From the NCBI RefSeq assembly GCF_000247695.1, contig NW_004624778.1, forward strand, positions 11,616,073 to 11,680,072: DNA of 64,000 bases, written 5' to 3'. Within the stretch, counting starts at the first letter, position 1. Each line of letters opens with the position of its first letter. The DNA is from Heterocephalus glaber. Its lineage: Eukaryota > Chordata > Mammalia > Rodentia > Bathyergidae. Under the pieces are notes generated by a model. That model was not told where the DNA came from and did not search any database. It saw only the letters and a program-made list of their open reading frames with translations. A program made the translations under genes and the position numbers. This document shows, one piece after another, positions 35,345 to 45,845 of the stretch.

Positions 35345-35815
35345 CCTGACTATGGCAGGAGTGTGTCCCCCAAAGGTCCATGAAGTGGAAGCTTGGTCTT
35401 CAGTGTGGTGATGTTGAGGAGGAGGGAACTTAGGGGACATAGTTAGGTTAGGTCACTGGGGGTACCACCTTCAGGAGGAATTCATGTAATTTTCTTGAGG
35501 GAGCCTTGATTCATTCTTACAAGAGTGGGTTGTTATAAAGTGAGTGTACCTGGCCTTTCAGTCTCTCTAGCTTCCTGTCTTACCACGTGACTATGCTGAT
35601 GACCATGATGCCATGTAGTGATGTAGCCAGAAGGCCCTTACCAGAGCTAATCAGATACTAGTGCCATGCCTTTGAATTCTCAGAACTGTAAGCTAAACAA
35701 ACCTTTTTTCTTATTTTAGTATATGTGCTGCCAAAATGAGGACCAAACCTTTATTCTTTATAAAGTACCAGACATGGGTATTTTGTTACAGCAACACAAA
35801 ATGAATAAGATCATA
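35345..35815 (+). mobile_element. MaLR-type (MST/MLT1) LTR
   Basis: The order 'GTGTCCCCCAAAGGTCCATG', 'GGGTTGTTATAAAGTGAGTG', 'CTGTAAGCTAAACAAACC' and 'GGTATTTTGTTACAGCAACA' is that of an MST/MLT1 LTR, ending near 'AATGAATAAGA'. It is a solo LTR. Confidence 0.78.
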
Positions 35816-36111
35816 TGCAAACAATTCACACAGAATACCTGTGAACTCACCCCCTAAAACCTACAACTCACCATCACACTGAAGCATTCCTTTATAAGCG
35901 TTCCCAAATGTTCCCCAGTGTGTTCAACTTATAACTCAATTGTCAGGGTCTCCTATACGGAAGGAGGGAGGGAGAAGAGGGCCTAGAGGGCTATTACCTA
36001 TGACACTAGGTATTATTCGTAATTTATTTACTTGACCACACTCTTTCCAAAACTATTTCTTTTAAATCCAGAGGGACAATCCCCCTTTCAACTTTTCCAA
36101 TGTTCAGTTCT

Positions 36112-36205
36112 TTTTTTTTTTTTTTCCCCAGTACCAGGGATCAAACTCAGGACCTTGCGCTTGTGAGGCAGGCACAGTGCCACTGAGCTAAATCCCCGTC
36201 CCTCC
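36112..36205 (-). mobile_element. ID-like SINE
   Basis: A T-run, AGTACCAGGGATCAAACTCAG and GAGCTAAATCCCC, flanked by ATGTTCAGTTCT on both sides (12 bases, perfect). Confidence 0.95.
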
Positions 36206-36889
36206 CATGTTCAGTTCTAAATATATGTCGTGCTTAACCCTAAAGAATAATTTAGGAGTTTAAGAATCATAAAGAAAAATGCTGCAGAGGGGGCCGCTGC
36301 TGTTCCTTTTGAAACAGCCTCTGTTCCTATCTCTCAGGGAGCCGTGTGCCAGGTTCCCAGAGACACCTCCAAGACTGTCCAGGCCATTTCCCTAAAGGCA
36401 GCCGTGGGAAGGCAGCCTTTCCTTTCAGCTCTTTCCCAGGCTGGCAGGATTATTTTTCCAGACTAATCAGCACAAGTTGAAGGGAGAGGAGAGCCCTTTT
36501 GTACAATGGTGTCTAACAGAGGCAGCTCCACCTTGGTTTTGTCTGGGTGGGTGGAGTTGACCAAAGATACAATTACAATGTAGCCCATCCTCTCCCACAA
36601 GACCCATTTTAACCAGTGTGTAATAAAGCCCCAGCTCATCCACCCTCTGATTTGTGTCAAATGAGATGAATTTTTAGCTTTTCTGGGGAGTTTGTGCCAG
36701 CATGGAAGGCAGAAGGGAGAAGGAGGAGGGAAGGAACAAACCAATATGCTATAGTTCCTAGAAGAAAGGAAAGGAGGAAGTAGAACAAGCAGGATTGGTG
36801 AAGTCTTCCTTTCACTTCCTCCCACTGTGCCTTTGTTCTCAAGTTAGCCATCTTGGCTGTCATAATGGCTCTCCTTCTCCCTTGCTTTG

Positions 36890-37200
36890 CTCCCGACATC
36901 CATGAATCAGCTCTCGCCACTGGCTCTCAAGACACTGCATACCACTCCCTCTGCCTACCTTGCTCACTTTCTTCTCATGGGTTCCCTTGGCCATCTAACT
37001 ACTGAAAGGTGTAACTAGCACGCCCAGTCCTCACCACCGTGGCCTGGCTCATTCTGCTCCCTCAGCTAAAACACTCCATTCCCAAGTCCATCCTCTTCTT
37101 GTCACCCTAGCCCAACTTTATTGGACTAACTTACCATCCTTGAAGACTTGACCCAGGTTTCACCTCCTCCAAAAAGCCTTCCTAGTTTGGTGCCTGTCTC
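36890..37200 (+). mobile_element. L2 LINE 3' fragment
   Basis: 'CTACCTTGCTCACTTTCTTC', then 'CACCTCCTCCAAAAAGCCTT' with 'CCTAGTTTGGTGCC', follow the L2 3' order. Diverged. Confidence 0.55.
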
Positions 37201-37791
37201 CCATGTTCCCATCCTGCCCTATCTCCTGCTCCCACCCACGTGGAGAAGTGACTGGAAAAGTGGGTGTTCCCATGATGGGCCTGGGGAAAGGAAGAAGAAG
37301 TAACCCTGGGACATGAGGCGTGGAGGTGGGGCTGGCAGGCCATGATGAGGGCTGCATGATTGCATGATGAGCACTGAGGAGTCAGCATCCCCATAGCCCG
37401 CAGGGTAAGAGGGGCTGCCAGGAAGAGAGAGAAACAGCCCTGACTAGCCCCACCTGTGTGTATCAGACCCATGGAGAGCTTGGGCTCAGGTGGGATTGGA
37501 CAGCACTAGAGACAGCGCTGTGATGCTGTTCTGGCTCTGCAGAGCAAGGGCTTCACCATGCAGCCAGGGTGGCAAGGCACCTTGGGAATGGCTGTGGTCC
37601 ATTTACAAGGCCTCAAACTAATGGACCTTCATTACTGAAATTGCAAAAAACACAATGTGTACCCAGTTAGCGGAGAGAGGGTAACGAGGATTTCCTAAAA
37701 CAATGATAGGATGAGACAAAGGTTGGATTATTTATGTATCCCTGCCCAGTAAAATGTCATTTCTTCCTTACTCCTGTACCCCCTACACTTC

Positions 37792-37876
37792 TTTTTTTTT
37801 GGTACCGGGGATCGAACTCAGGTCCTTGAGCTTGCAGAGCAGGCGGCGAAACCACTAAGCTAAATCCCCGGCCGAC
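37792..37876 (-). mobile_element. ID-like SINE
   Basis: GGTACCGGGGATCGAACTCA to AAGCTAAATCCCCGGCC, an almost consensus copy. CCTACACTTCT flanks both sides. The T tail is only about ten bases. Confidence 0.96.
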
Positions 37877-38762
37877 CTCCTACACTTCTGTCTATGCAGG
37901 GACCACCAGCCAGCCCTCTCCCACCTCGGGCTCCTGGCCTCTTTCTTTTGTTGGGTGCTCACCTTTTCTGACCTTGAGTCTCCCTTTTCCTGCCAGGAGT
38001 CCAAGTACTTATTAAGCCCTCAGACAGATGGAGACAGAGCAGAGGGTCCTCATACATGGGAGCACCCCAACTCCATCAGTGTGGAGAGTGAATAATTTCA
38101 CACATATATGTATGGCCGGTTTTCAAATGCATGCAGTTGGATGGGAGTGCATTTATCACAAATTAAAACATTGCTGAATCAGAGGAGGGGCTGCCGGGCA
38201 GGGGCCTGTGGAACAGTTTGAGCTCCAAAAACAGACTCTTCAAAAGAATGGAGACAACAGGACTGGAATGTAAGTTCCTTGGTGGTGAGAAGGAACTTCT
38301 CTGTATCCTCACAATATAGAGCATAAAGCTTCCTATCATAGGCATTGGATAGAATGTTTGTTGAGTGACTCATTGAGCACTGGTGGGCTATTTGCCTTGA
38401 AGTTCTCACTATCACCTCTACCTTATTAAGGAGGAAATAACTTGGAGCATCAGTAATGAAGTAGGGCAAAGCCCTCAGTAAATAGCAAGCACTGGTGTAG
38501 GCTTTGCCCTTCCAGTAAGATTGGCCCAACACCCAGGCTATACATCTGCTTATATGTGGGAGAGCAAAATGCTAAACTACAACATTTACATGAGCTAAGT
38601 CTCTCCAGGAAAAAAAAAAGTGTTATTCCTTCTGATTGAACAATTTATAAATCAGGATAAAAGGGGTTTCCTTTAAAAACTTTCAGCCCAATAATGCTTC
38701 AATATTGCTATAATTTTAAAACAAGAAAAGCCACTATGAAACACTCCATTTCGTTCTTTGTG

Positions 38763-39069
38763 TTCCCCCCTTATCCATGGTGGATATGTTTGCCAACCCC
38801 CAGAGAGAGGACTGAATCCCATACATGCTGTCTCCTACACATACATACCCATGAGAGAGTTTAACTTGTAAGTTAGGCACAGTAAGAAATTAAGAACAAT
38901 AACTAATAAGAAAGTAGAACAGTTATGAAAATATACTATCAGGAAAGTTATTTAAACATGAATTATTTATTTCTAGAAATTTCTATTTAATACTTTCAAA
39001 TTGTAGTTGATCACAGGTAACTGAAACCATGGAAAGTGAAACCCTAGGATTTTGGGGGACAACTGTATT
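38763..39069 (-). mobile_element. Tigger-type non-autonomous DNA transposon
   Basis: On the minus strand it begins CAGTTGTCCCCCAAAATCCT followed by TTTCACTTTCCATGGTTTC and ends at CACCATGGATAAGGGGG. The termini form inverted repeats of the Tigger/pogo type (GTCCCCC...TTATCC). The internal 'AAATAGAAATTTCTAGAAAT' supports this. About 305 bp, nearly complete. Confidence 0.7.
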
Positions 39070-39174
39070 CATAGTTTGAGAAGCGAGCGAGGGACACCTT
39101 TGGAGGTTTTGACCCCTGGGAAGGAACAGGGGAGCCAAGACACATCCAGAGCAGTTGCAACTTCTTGCAGCCTT

Positions 39175-39330
39175 CCTTGAGGATCTGCTATGCACCAGAC
39201 AGTGAGCTGGTCTCTTTTACCTAAGTTATCTCCTTTAATCCTTATAATAATCCTGGGAGATGTTGATTTTCACCCCCATTTTCTTACATGGAGACTGGGC
39301 AAAGAAAGGGAAGTTACAGGTCCCACAACC
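39175..39330 (-). mobile_element. MIR SINE
   Basis: 'TCTCCTTTAATCCTTATAAT' then 'CCCATTTTCTTACATGGAGA' with CTGGGCAAAGAAAGG is reversed MIR. Confidence 0.75.
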
Positions 39331-39464
39331 ATAGTATGTTGCTGTTGCTGGCCTGCTCCATTGGGTGAAAACTCCATTTGAGAATATCTGATAATGGCTG
39401 AAAGAACTGAGAATGCTGCATGCAAATACCTAAAGAAGGCTCCTAGGATATCAGGGCTGGATGA

Positions 39465-39565
39465 GACTTTTATAGTGAAGGATGCTGAGGCCCAGAGAGG
39501 GAGAAACATGTGTCCAGCTGGTTACTGCAGAGGGCATAGATTGAACTCTTCATCATGGCCAGGAC
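39465..39565 (-). mobile_element. MIR SINE fragment
   Basis: 'GATGCTGAGGCCCAGAGAGG' then 'GCATAGATTGAACTC' matches the reversed MIR core. Confidence 0.55.
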
Positions 39566-40084
39566 ATACAAGCTGGCACAGGAAAACACAGTGACTACTC
39601 TCACACCCATGCTTAGCCTCGCTCTGCTTAGCTCTCCAGTGTGGTACAGATCTATGCAGCAGCCAATGCTCCAGAAAGAATTATGAGGACTCCATTCTTA
39701 CCCCTAATATGACCCTCCCTTCTTCCCACCACTAAAGCTCAGAGGTGAGATCAGAAATCTTGGTTTTCCCAGGGCTTTCCTGATTTAAACACTGAAAGTC
39801 TCACATTCCCTAAATGTCCACAGGCCAGGGCAAGCTGGGATGGTTGGTCACCCCTAGTCTGTCTCCACCTTCCTGTATGTGCCACCCACGTCCACTGTCT
39901 TTAAGGATCAGGTGACCCCCAGCTGCACCAGAGTGTGGGGTTTTCTTTCCCACCCACATCCTTGAAGTGCTGCCCTGCCCCATTCAATGCCAGAGGAAAA
40001 ATTCCTGTTGTCACCGCAGATTGCTCAACACTGGCACCTCTCTGCCTTACCTGTGAGGGGGCAGCCCTTTGCCTCAGGCTCTAA

Positions 40085-40270
40085 GATGGATCCAGGACAA
40101 GAAAGACAGAGGATGGAGAGACAGACTATGATGGAAATGGGAAATGGAGGGAGAAGAAGCGAATGAAACTGAAAATGGGGGGAAAGGAGCAGAGGGAAGC
40201 AGGGACAAGGAAGCTATAGAGAAAGGACAGAAAGAAAGCAAGGTGACAATAAGGGTTTCAGAAGAAAAGG
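40085..40270. repeat. Purine-rich low-complexity tract
   Basis: About 180 bases in which purines dominate on the plus strand (GGAGAAGAAG, GGGGGGAAAGGAG), giving a pyrimidine tract in the ZBTB7C pre-mRNA. No unit repeats exactly. Confidence 0.55.
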
Positions 40271-40499
40271 AATGGTCAATTGCCATGACCAGCTGTGGCC
40301 CAGGTCTTCGGCATCTGCACAATGGGCAGAGATGCATTTACCTCGTTCAGTGCCTTTATTTCGAGATTTTGGGGTTTGCACAGCTAGAAGGTGAGAGTCT
40401 CCACAGCAGAAATCAATGCTGAACTCTTTTTTGAACCCATCAAAAACTTTCATGGTATCTGGTCCATGACAGAATCTTAAATGTTCCTTAATAAGGATG

Positions 40500-41960
40500 G
40501 TGACAATAGTTGATATTGATCACTGGCAATCCAGTCCTTTTAGGCAGGTCTTTCCAAGTCAATGTTGACAAGAAGTTGGGTAATTATCTTGGAAATCTGA
40601 GCAACAAGGCCAGGAAGAAATGAGAAGGTGGCCCCAATCTACTGGGAAACAGAAGCAGGATTGGCTGCATTTGAATGGAGTCACTGGAACACTCTACTCA
40701 CCCCAGTGCATGTCTCCTGTCACCTAATGTGATGCCACCCACCCTGCCATTCCTACCAAGGGGAATTCCCACAGGGGAGATTTTAATGAGTTCTTGTTTT
40801 CATCCTACATCCAAGTTATTCCAGGATTTCTACACTAGTCTCAGAGTTGTGAGCTCTTCAGATCAATGGTTGGGTCTCTGGGGAAACTGGGCCTACTGAC
40901 CGTCCCAGCAGCATATGTGTTGAGGGAAAAAGAAGATGCCAATAGAAGTGAGGAGAAGAATGGAAGAATGGAAGGGTGCAGGGTGGATGCTAAGATGACA
41001 TCTAGCACTTTTGCTTTACAGAAAATGGCAAGAGACCACCTGGTAGAGTGGCAAAGTCCATTCTCATCACACTAGCTCCCTAGGGGTTTTCAGCATCCTC
41101 CTTCCCCAGCCCAAGAAGAGGACTCTATAGTGAAAAGGTTTTGACTGCCAACCAAACACCTGACATGCCTTTTGGATTGGGAGAGTTCCCAAGTGTGAAA
41201 GCTTTGAATTTTTTTTAAAGCTTTGATAGCAGCAAGCAGGACTCTACCTCTCAAGGAAGAGGGGGCTCCTCCCACTGGAGCATGGGAAGACATCACCATG
41301 CCCAGCCAGCTGGAGGCCACTGCCAGGACTGTGGATTTTAAGTGACAACTAGCAGCTGCAGTTTGTATCTTTTATTGGCTACTATGAACTTTGAATAATG
41401 CAAATGTGGGGGATTCCTGAATGCTAGAATAGTGTTGGAGATTCCCAATGAACAGTAGATACATATACTCACACCTGAGAAAGCCCAGAGTGAGTAGACC
41501 TGCATAACTGTTTGACTTTGCATTTCCTGAACATGTTTGATTTCTCTGCTTTGCCTAACATTTTCTAATGTCTTGCAGAAGTGGTGTGACATGCATACCT
41601 GCAGAGACACCAGTATGGACCCTTGCTTTGCAGGCTTCTTGGTCATGGAATTCATAGAGAAATAATATTGTTATGGCTCCCATGAGTCCAAAGGCTTTCA
41701 GAAGACACTAGCCCACTCAGTTAGCATGAGGGATGAGGTGGTCAGGATCTGGGCACAAAGTCATTGGCTGGGAAGCTCTGAAACAGAGGACAGACCCTCT
41801 GGGACAGATGCCTAAAGGCCTGAATCTTGCCCTGTCTCTGGCTCACACCCCCTCCTGGAGGTCACACAGGTAGCCGTGGCTGCCCAAAGCCTCCTCTAAC
41901 ACACTGCACAGCTTCCCTCTGTGGTTCTTGAAGAAGTGGTCTCATCAGGAAATGCCTGGT
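40500..41960. other. Intronic sequence without recognised features
   Basis: Nothing beyond unique sequence is supported between the purine tract and the next SINE. Confidence 0.5.
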
Positions 41961-41965
41961 TTTTT

Positions 41966-42060
41966 GTTTGTTTGTTTGTTTTCTTTTTGGTACTGGGGAT
42001 CAAACTCGGGACCTTGCACTTGCCAGGCAGGTGGTGGAACCACTGAGCTAAATCCCCAAC
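41966..42060 (-). mobile_element. ID-like SINE
   Basis: A (GTTT)n tail, GGTACTGGGGATCAAACTCG, and end GAGCTAAATCCCC. AATGCCTGGTTTTTT flanks both sides (perfect). Confidence 0.95.
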
Positions 42061-43479
42061 CAATGCCTGGTTTTTTAAATCAGAGGTGAAGGGGTAGAAT
42101 AGGGCAGCTCATCTCCCAATCTACCCCTACTCCTGGAGTTAGCTCAGGAGTAGGACTTGTCAGCTCTGCCCTCTCCCCATTCCTCCACCCCTTCCTACCC
42201 AGTGCCTGGATCCAGCCCAGAAGGCAGTACATAAAAGCTTCCTGGGCAAGGCAGCCCTGTCTCAGGAGGTCTCCTGTCTCCAGCAAGTGGCATCTGCTCT
42301 CTCCTTCACCTGTGATCCAGGTACCATCTCTTGGCTGGGCCTGACTTTTGGCTACCATTCCATATACCTCTTGAGGTCCATAGTCCCCGTAAGGCATCCC
42401 TGGGACCTACCTTAGCTCCATCATTCCTGGTTTGCTGTCCTGTCTCCAAAGCCCCCAAATCCTACAGCTTGCCTCATCTGACTCTCTTTGGATCACAATC
42501 TCTGGCCAACATCACAGGTATACTCAGAGGATCTATATACCCCTGTGCTGTGGGCACTGTCATGCCCTCAGGAGGCAAGGGTGGGGTGACATATTACTAG
42601 CAAGATCAATCATCCTAACTGGGCTTTGACTTAAATCAACATCCCTCTCACAAGCCATTTTAATATTGAGTAAGAGGCAAGTATGCAGAAACCATATCTG
42701 TATTATGGCATTAAGTGTGCAAACCCAAGCATAAGTGAAACAGCCACAAAATTATAAATACCAGCAGGACCTGCATATAAATCCAGAGAGTTGGAAACCA
42801 CTGGGAGGCCTCCCAACTCTCCTCTCTACTTAGAGGCAGACTCAATTTATAGCTTCCCCTCCCTTCTCCCAAAGATCTTAAGTGTGCCTGTAGGCTGGAG
42901 GAAAATGCAGGGCATGGTCTCATGTTTTCAGAAGGGTACTTCTCTCTGAGCCACATGGAATATGGGAACAAGCAGCCACTGAATGTTTAAGACCCAGCTC
43001 CCTCCCTGAGCTACAGCATCCCTCTCTAAGTGAATGAGTTTGGGTTTCACTTTGAAAGTTCCTTCATGGCTGTGCAAACTACAACTGTGATGAGGAAAAC
43101 AGCATGGTAGAGCTGGTTATAGGCCCCTGGAAAAGCTGTTTACTCTACTCCTATTTATAAAGTGAGCTGTGTGATAGTTTTATAGGTCATTTTGGCTAAG
43201 CCATGGTATCCAGATATTTGGTCAAACACAAACAGATGTCACTGTAAATTATTTTTAAGGATGAGATTAACATTTACATTAGTAGTTTTTTGAGGAAAGT
43301 CGATTGCTTTATATAGGTGGGTCTCACAATTAGTTGAAGTCTTTAAGAGAAAAAGAGTGTGATCCCTAGAGGAAGAGCGAACTCCGTCCCCAGATGGCCT
43401 TCATCAAACTGCAACATAGCTTTTCCCTAGGTCTCCCATCCTTCCCAATTTTGGATTTGCCAGCTCCACAATAACTGCA

Positions 43480-43501
43480 CACACACACACACACGCACAC
43501 A
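43480..43501. repeat. (AC)n microsatellite
   Basis: About ten AC units with a single interruption (CG). Confidence 0.93.
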
Positions 43502-43559
43502 TCATATTGGTACTGTTTTTCTGCTCAGCTCTGATTAGTGCAATGTGGTTGGATGAAGT

Positions 43560-43912
43560 CAGTGGTGCTCAAATTTGAGCTCTGTGGGTCTAAATCCAGG
43601 CTTCACATTAGATACCACAGGAACTATTTAAAAACAGCAGCTTTCAGACTGTAAACCCAGGCTAGTTGAATTGAACTCTGGAAATGGCGCATGAGCATTA
43701 GTGTCTATAAATATCCTAGGGCCTCCCCACAGCAGCCAGACCCACACTGAGGGCACAGAAGAGTCATTTTGAAGCTGATTAAAAGCGCATATTCACTGGG
43801 CCCATGCAGGACCTATGAATCAGAACCTCTGCAAGCTCCAGGCACCCCTAGGTTCAACATGCTCTCAGCACATGGGGCAGCTGCCCTCTGCAGTTTGAGA
43901 GTCCTAGGCCTG
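43560..43912. mobile_element. Possible old hAT-Charlie element
   Basis: It opens CAGTGGTGCTCAAATTTGAG and closes with GCAGTTTGAGAGTCC. The interior has MER5-like wording (GGACCTATGAATCAGAACC). The size and middle do not fit one known family, so it may be two elements or a mimic. Confidence 0.4.
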
Positions 43913-44540
43913 TGCCAACTCTTCTTTTTGATGTTGACAATCTACAGTTCTGTGGTCCAAGTCTTGAGGCTTCTTTGGTGGAGGCCAAGGACATCATAGC
44001 AAGAGAAGCCAAGAGGGACCTAGTATCTGAGATGAGGACAGGCTCTTTCCAGAGCTCACTGAATCAAAAGGAATTGGCATCACCCCATGTCTCCATCAAG
44101 GGCACACTGCTGCTGCCAGGAAGGCCACCTTCGCTCCTGCAGGCCACCCATTTTGGTGTCCCCAGATCCAGGGCAGGGTGGAGTGGGGCGTACAGTAGGT
44201 ACTCATGCATTTCTATTGCCTAAGTGAATGCATGACCACACGGTCCCATCATCATGGGGCTCACCCCTATCCAGGTGTCTCTGTGGGTGGCGTACTTTTT
44301 GCCTTGCCTGATTCTTCCCTGCTGCAGTTGGAAAATGCCTTTCCTTTCCTTTTTGTCTTGCCTCCTAGCCATTGACCAGTGACTGGTGGATGCCCCCTCC
44401 CTTTGATAGATCTTCCCTGATTCTTCTCTTTTCTCCACTGTCTCTCCTTCTTGCAACTGGTGGACTGGCAGGCCCAAGGAGCTCCCCCGTGGTGGTCTTC
44501 AAGGGTCTCACCTCCTTTGTTCCCACGTCATCCCCTAGAC

Positions 44541-44737
44541 CAGTGGTGGGTGGTGAACCTATGGCACATGTGTTATTGTGTTTTTCTTTTAAGACAAAAG
44601 ATGTTAATGTATGAGTTGTTTTTTTCTAAACGAAAACTTCAGTGTTCAGGTTTAATTGCAGTATTGGCATTTTGCAATAAATAAGTGCCTTTGGGTTGCA
44701 GTTTGGCACTGGCTCTCTAAAAGATTCACCATCACTG
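44541..44737 (-). mobile_element. OposCharlie1 (OC1)-like non-autonomous hAT element
   Basis: A 197-bp element has inverted termini: left CAGTGGTGGGTGGTGAACCT, and right (reverse complement) CAGTGATGGTGAATCTTTTA. It is flanked by 8-base duplications, CCCTAGAC and ACCTAAAC, matching at 6 of 8 positions as expected for hAT. On the minus strand the order 'AGCCAGTGCCAAACTGCAAC', 'GCACTTATTTATTGCAAAAT', 'TTAAACCTGAACACTGAAG' and 'GTGCCATAGGTTCACC' follows the OC1 consensus as I recall it. There is no transposase, so an autonomous partner was needed. No coding potential is seen. Confidence 0.78.
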
Positions 44738-44911
44738 ACCTAAACTGTGAGCAGTCAGAAGCCAGGGCAGGCACACTCCAGAAAGCTGTAAGAGCTCATA
44801 GCTCCCACACGCTGAAGAAATCCCAGCTTGCATATGTGGTCTGGACAGCTAGTTTGGTCCTCCTAATTCTCCTTTTACATGAAGCCTCTGTTGTCAGGAA
44901 CAAGACTCTGT

Positions 44912-45006
44912 TTGTTTGTTTGTTTGTTTGTTTGTTGGTACCAGGAAAAAACTCGGGTCCTTGCGCTTTTGAGGCAGGCACCAGAACCACTGAGCTAAAT
45001 CCCCGG
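44912..45006 (-). mobile_element. ID-like SINE
   Basis: A (GTTT)n tail, GGTACCAGGAAAAAACTCGG and end GAGCTAAATCCCCGG. A 17-base perfect target duplication starts CAGGAACAAGACTCTGT (44895-44911 and 45007-45023), the longest in the window. The reverse B box is damaged (GGAAAAAACTC). Confidence 0.96.
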
Positions 45007-45214
45007 CAGGAACAAGACTCTGTGCTGCCTGTGTATTGCCAGAAACCCTGCTCCCTCCAATGCCAGGGCTGTGCTCTTAGCCACGAGGGTTCCCATGGCA
45101 CTGACTGAAGCACAGGAAGGCTCTGCTCTGTCCTTGAGAACAGCAAGGATGGGGGCAGGATTGGGCCAAGGGTGGGTCAGAAAGAAGATCCGTTCTATTG
45201 CACAGTAGAGCAAC

Positions 45215-45420
45215 TGTAGTTAATATTATACTGTATATTTGAAGAGAACTAGAAGATACAGTCTTACCACAAAGAAATGATAAATGTTGGAAAAGATGGA
45301 TATGCTAAACACCCTGATTTGATCATTTCACAATGTTTACATGCACTGAAACGTTACACCGTACCCCATAAATATGTATAATCATTATGTGCAACTTAAA
45401 AACAAAATACAACTAAAAAG
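45215..45420 (+). mobile_element. L1 3' UTR end
   Basis: 'TTGATCATTTCACAATGTTT', 'ACATGCACTGAAACGTTACA' and 'CCCATAAATATGTATAATCA' then an A-rich tail form the well-known terminal segment of many mammalian L1s. Confidence 0.88.
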
Positions 45421-45744
45421 GGGGGCAAGATGGTGCCATCTATCACCCAAAAAGCAATTCCACCCCAGATTTGCAATGAGATTTTAAATTTGACCTTTTA
45501 TGAGAAATTATTAAAGACCTTATATAAAACTAGCAAATGTTCCTGCTCTTCACAGATTTATTACAGTTTGGCTAATCTGTTTGAATAAACCCTTCCTGTG
45601 GAATAAAAAAGGCCCAGGGAGCTAAGCAGTTGGCAATAGCTTCAGGGTATGGGGTCTGGCCCTGCAGGGGGAACCAAGGGAAGGGAGGTGTCAGGCATTT
45701 GGTTGCCCCATGCTTTTGCTAAGTCCTGGTAAGAGTCCTAAAGT

Positions 45745-45845
45745 CATGAGCCCTTTTTACAGGCAAGGCAACTGAGGTGCACAGAACTGAAGTAAGTCAC
45801 CCAAGACATTAAGGCTCCTGTGCAGCAGATCCAAACCCAGGTGAC
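45745..45845 (-). mobile_element. MIR SINE fragment
   Basis: 'TTTTTACAGGCAAGGCAACT' with GAGGTGCACAGAACTGAAG and 'CAGATCCAAACCCAGG' is reversed MIR. Confidence 0.7.

Noticed and set aside
44656..45108. A 150-residue plus-strand reading frame
   Set aside because: It passes through the OC1-like element and a reversed SINE, so it is a chance frame over repeats.
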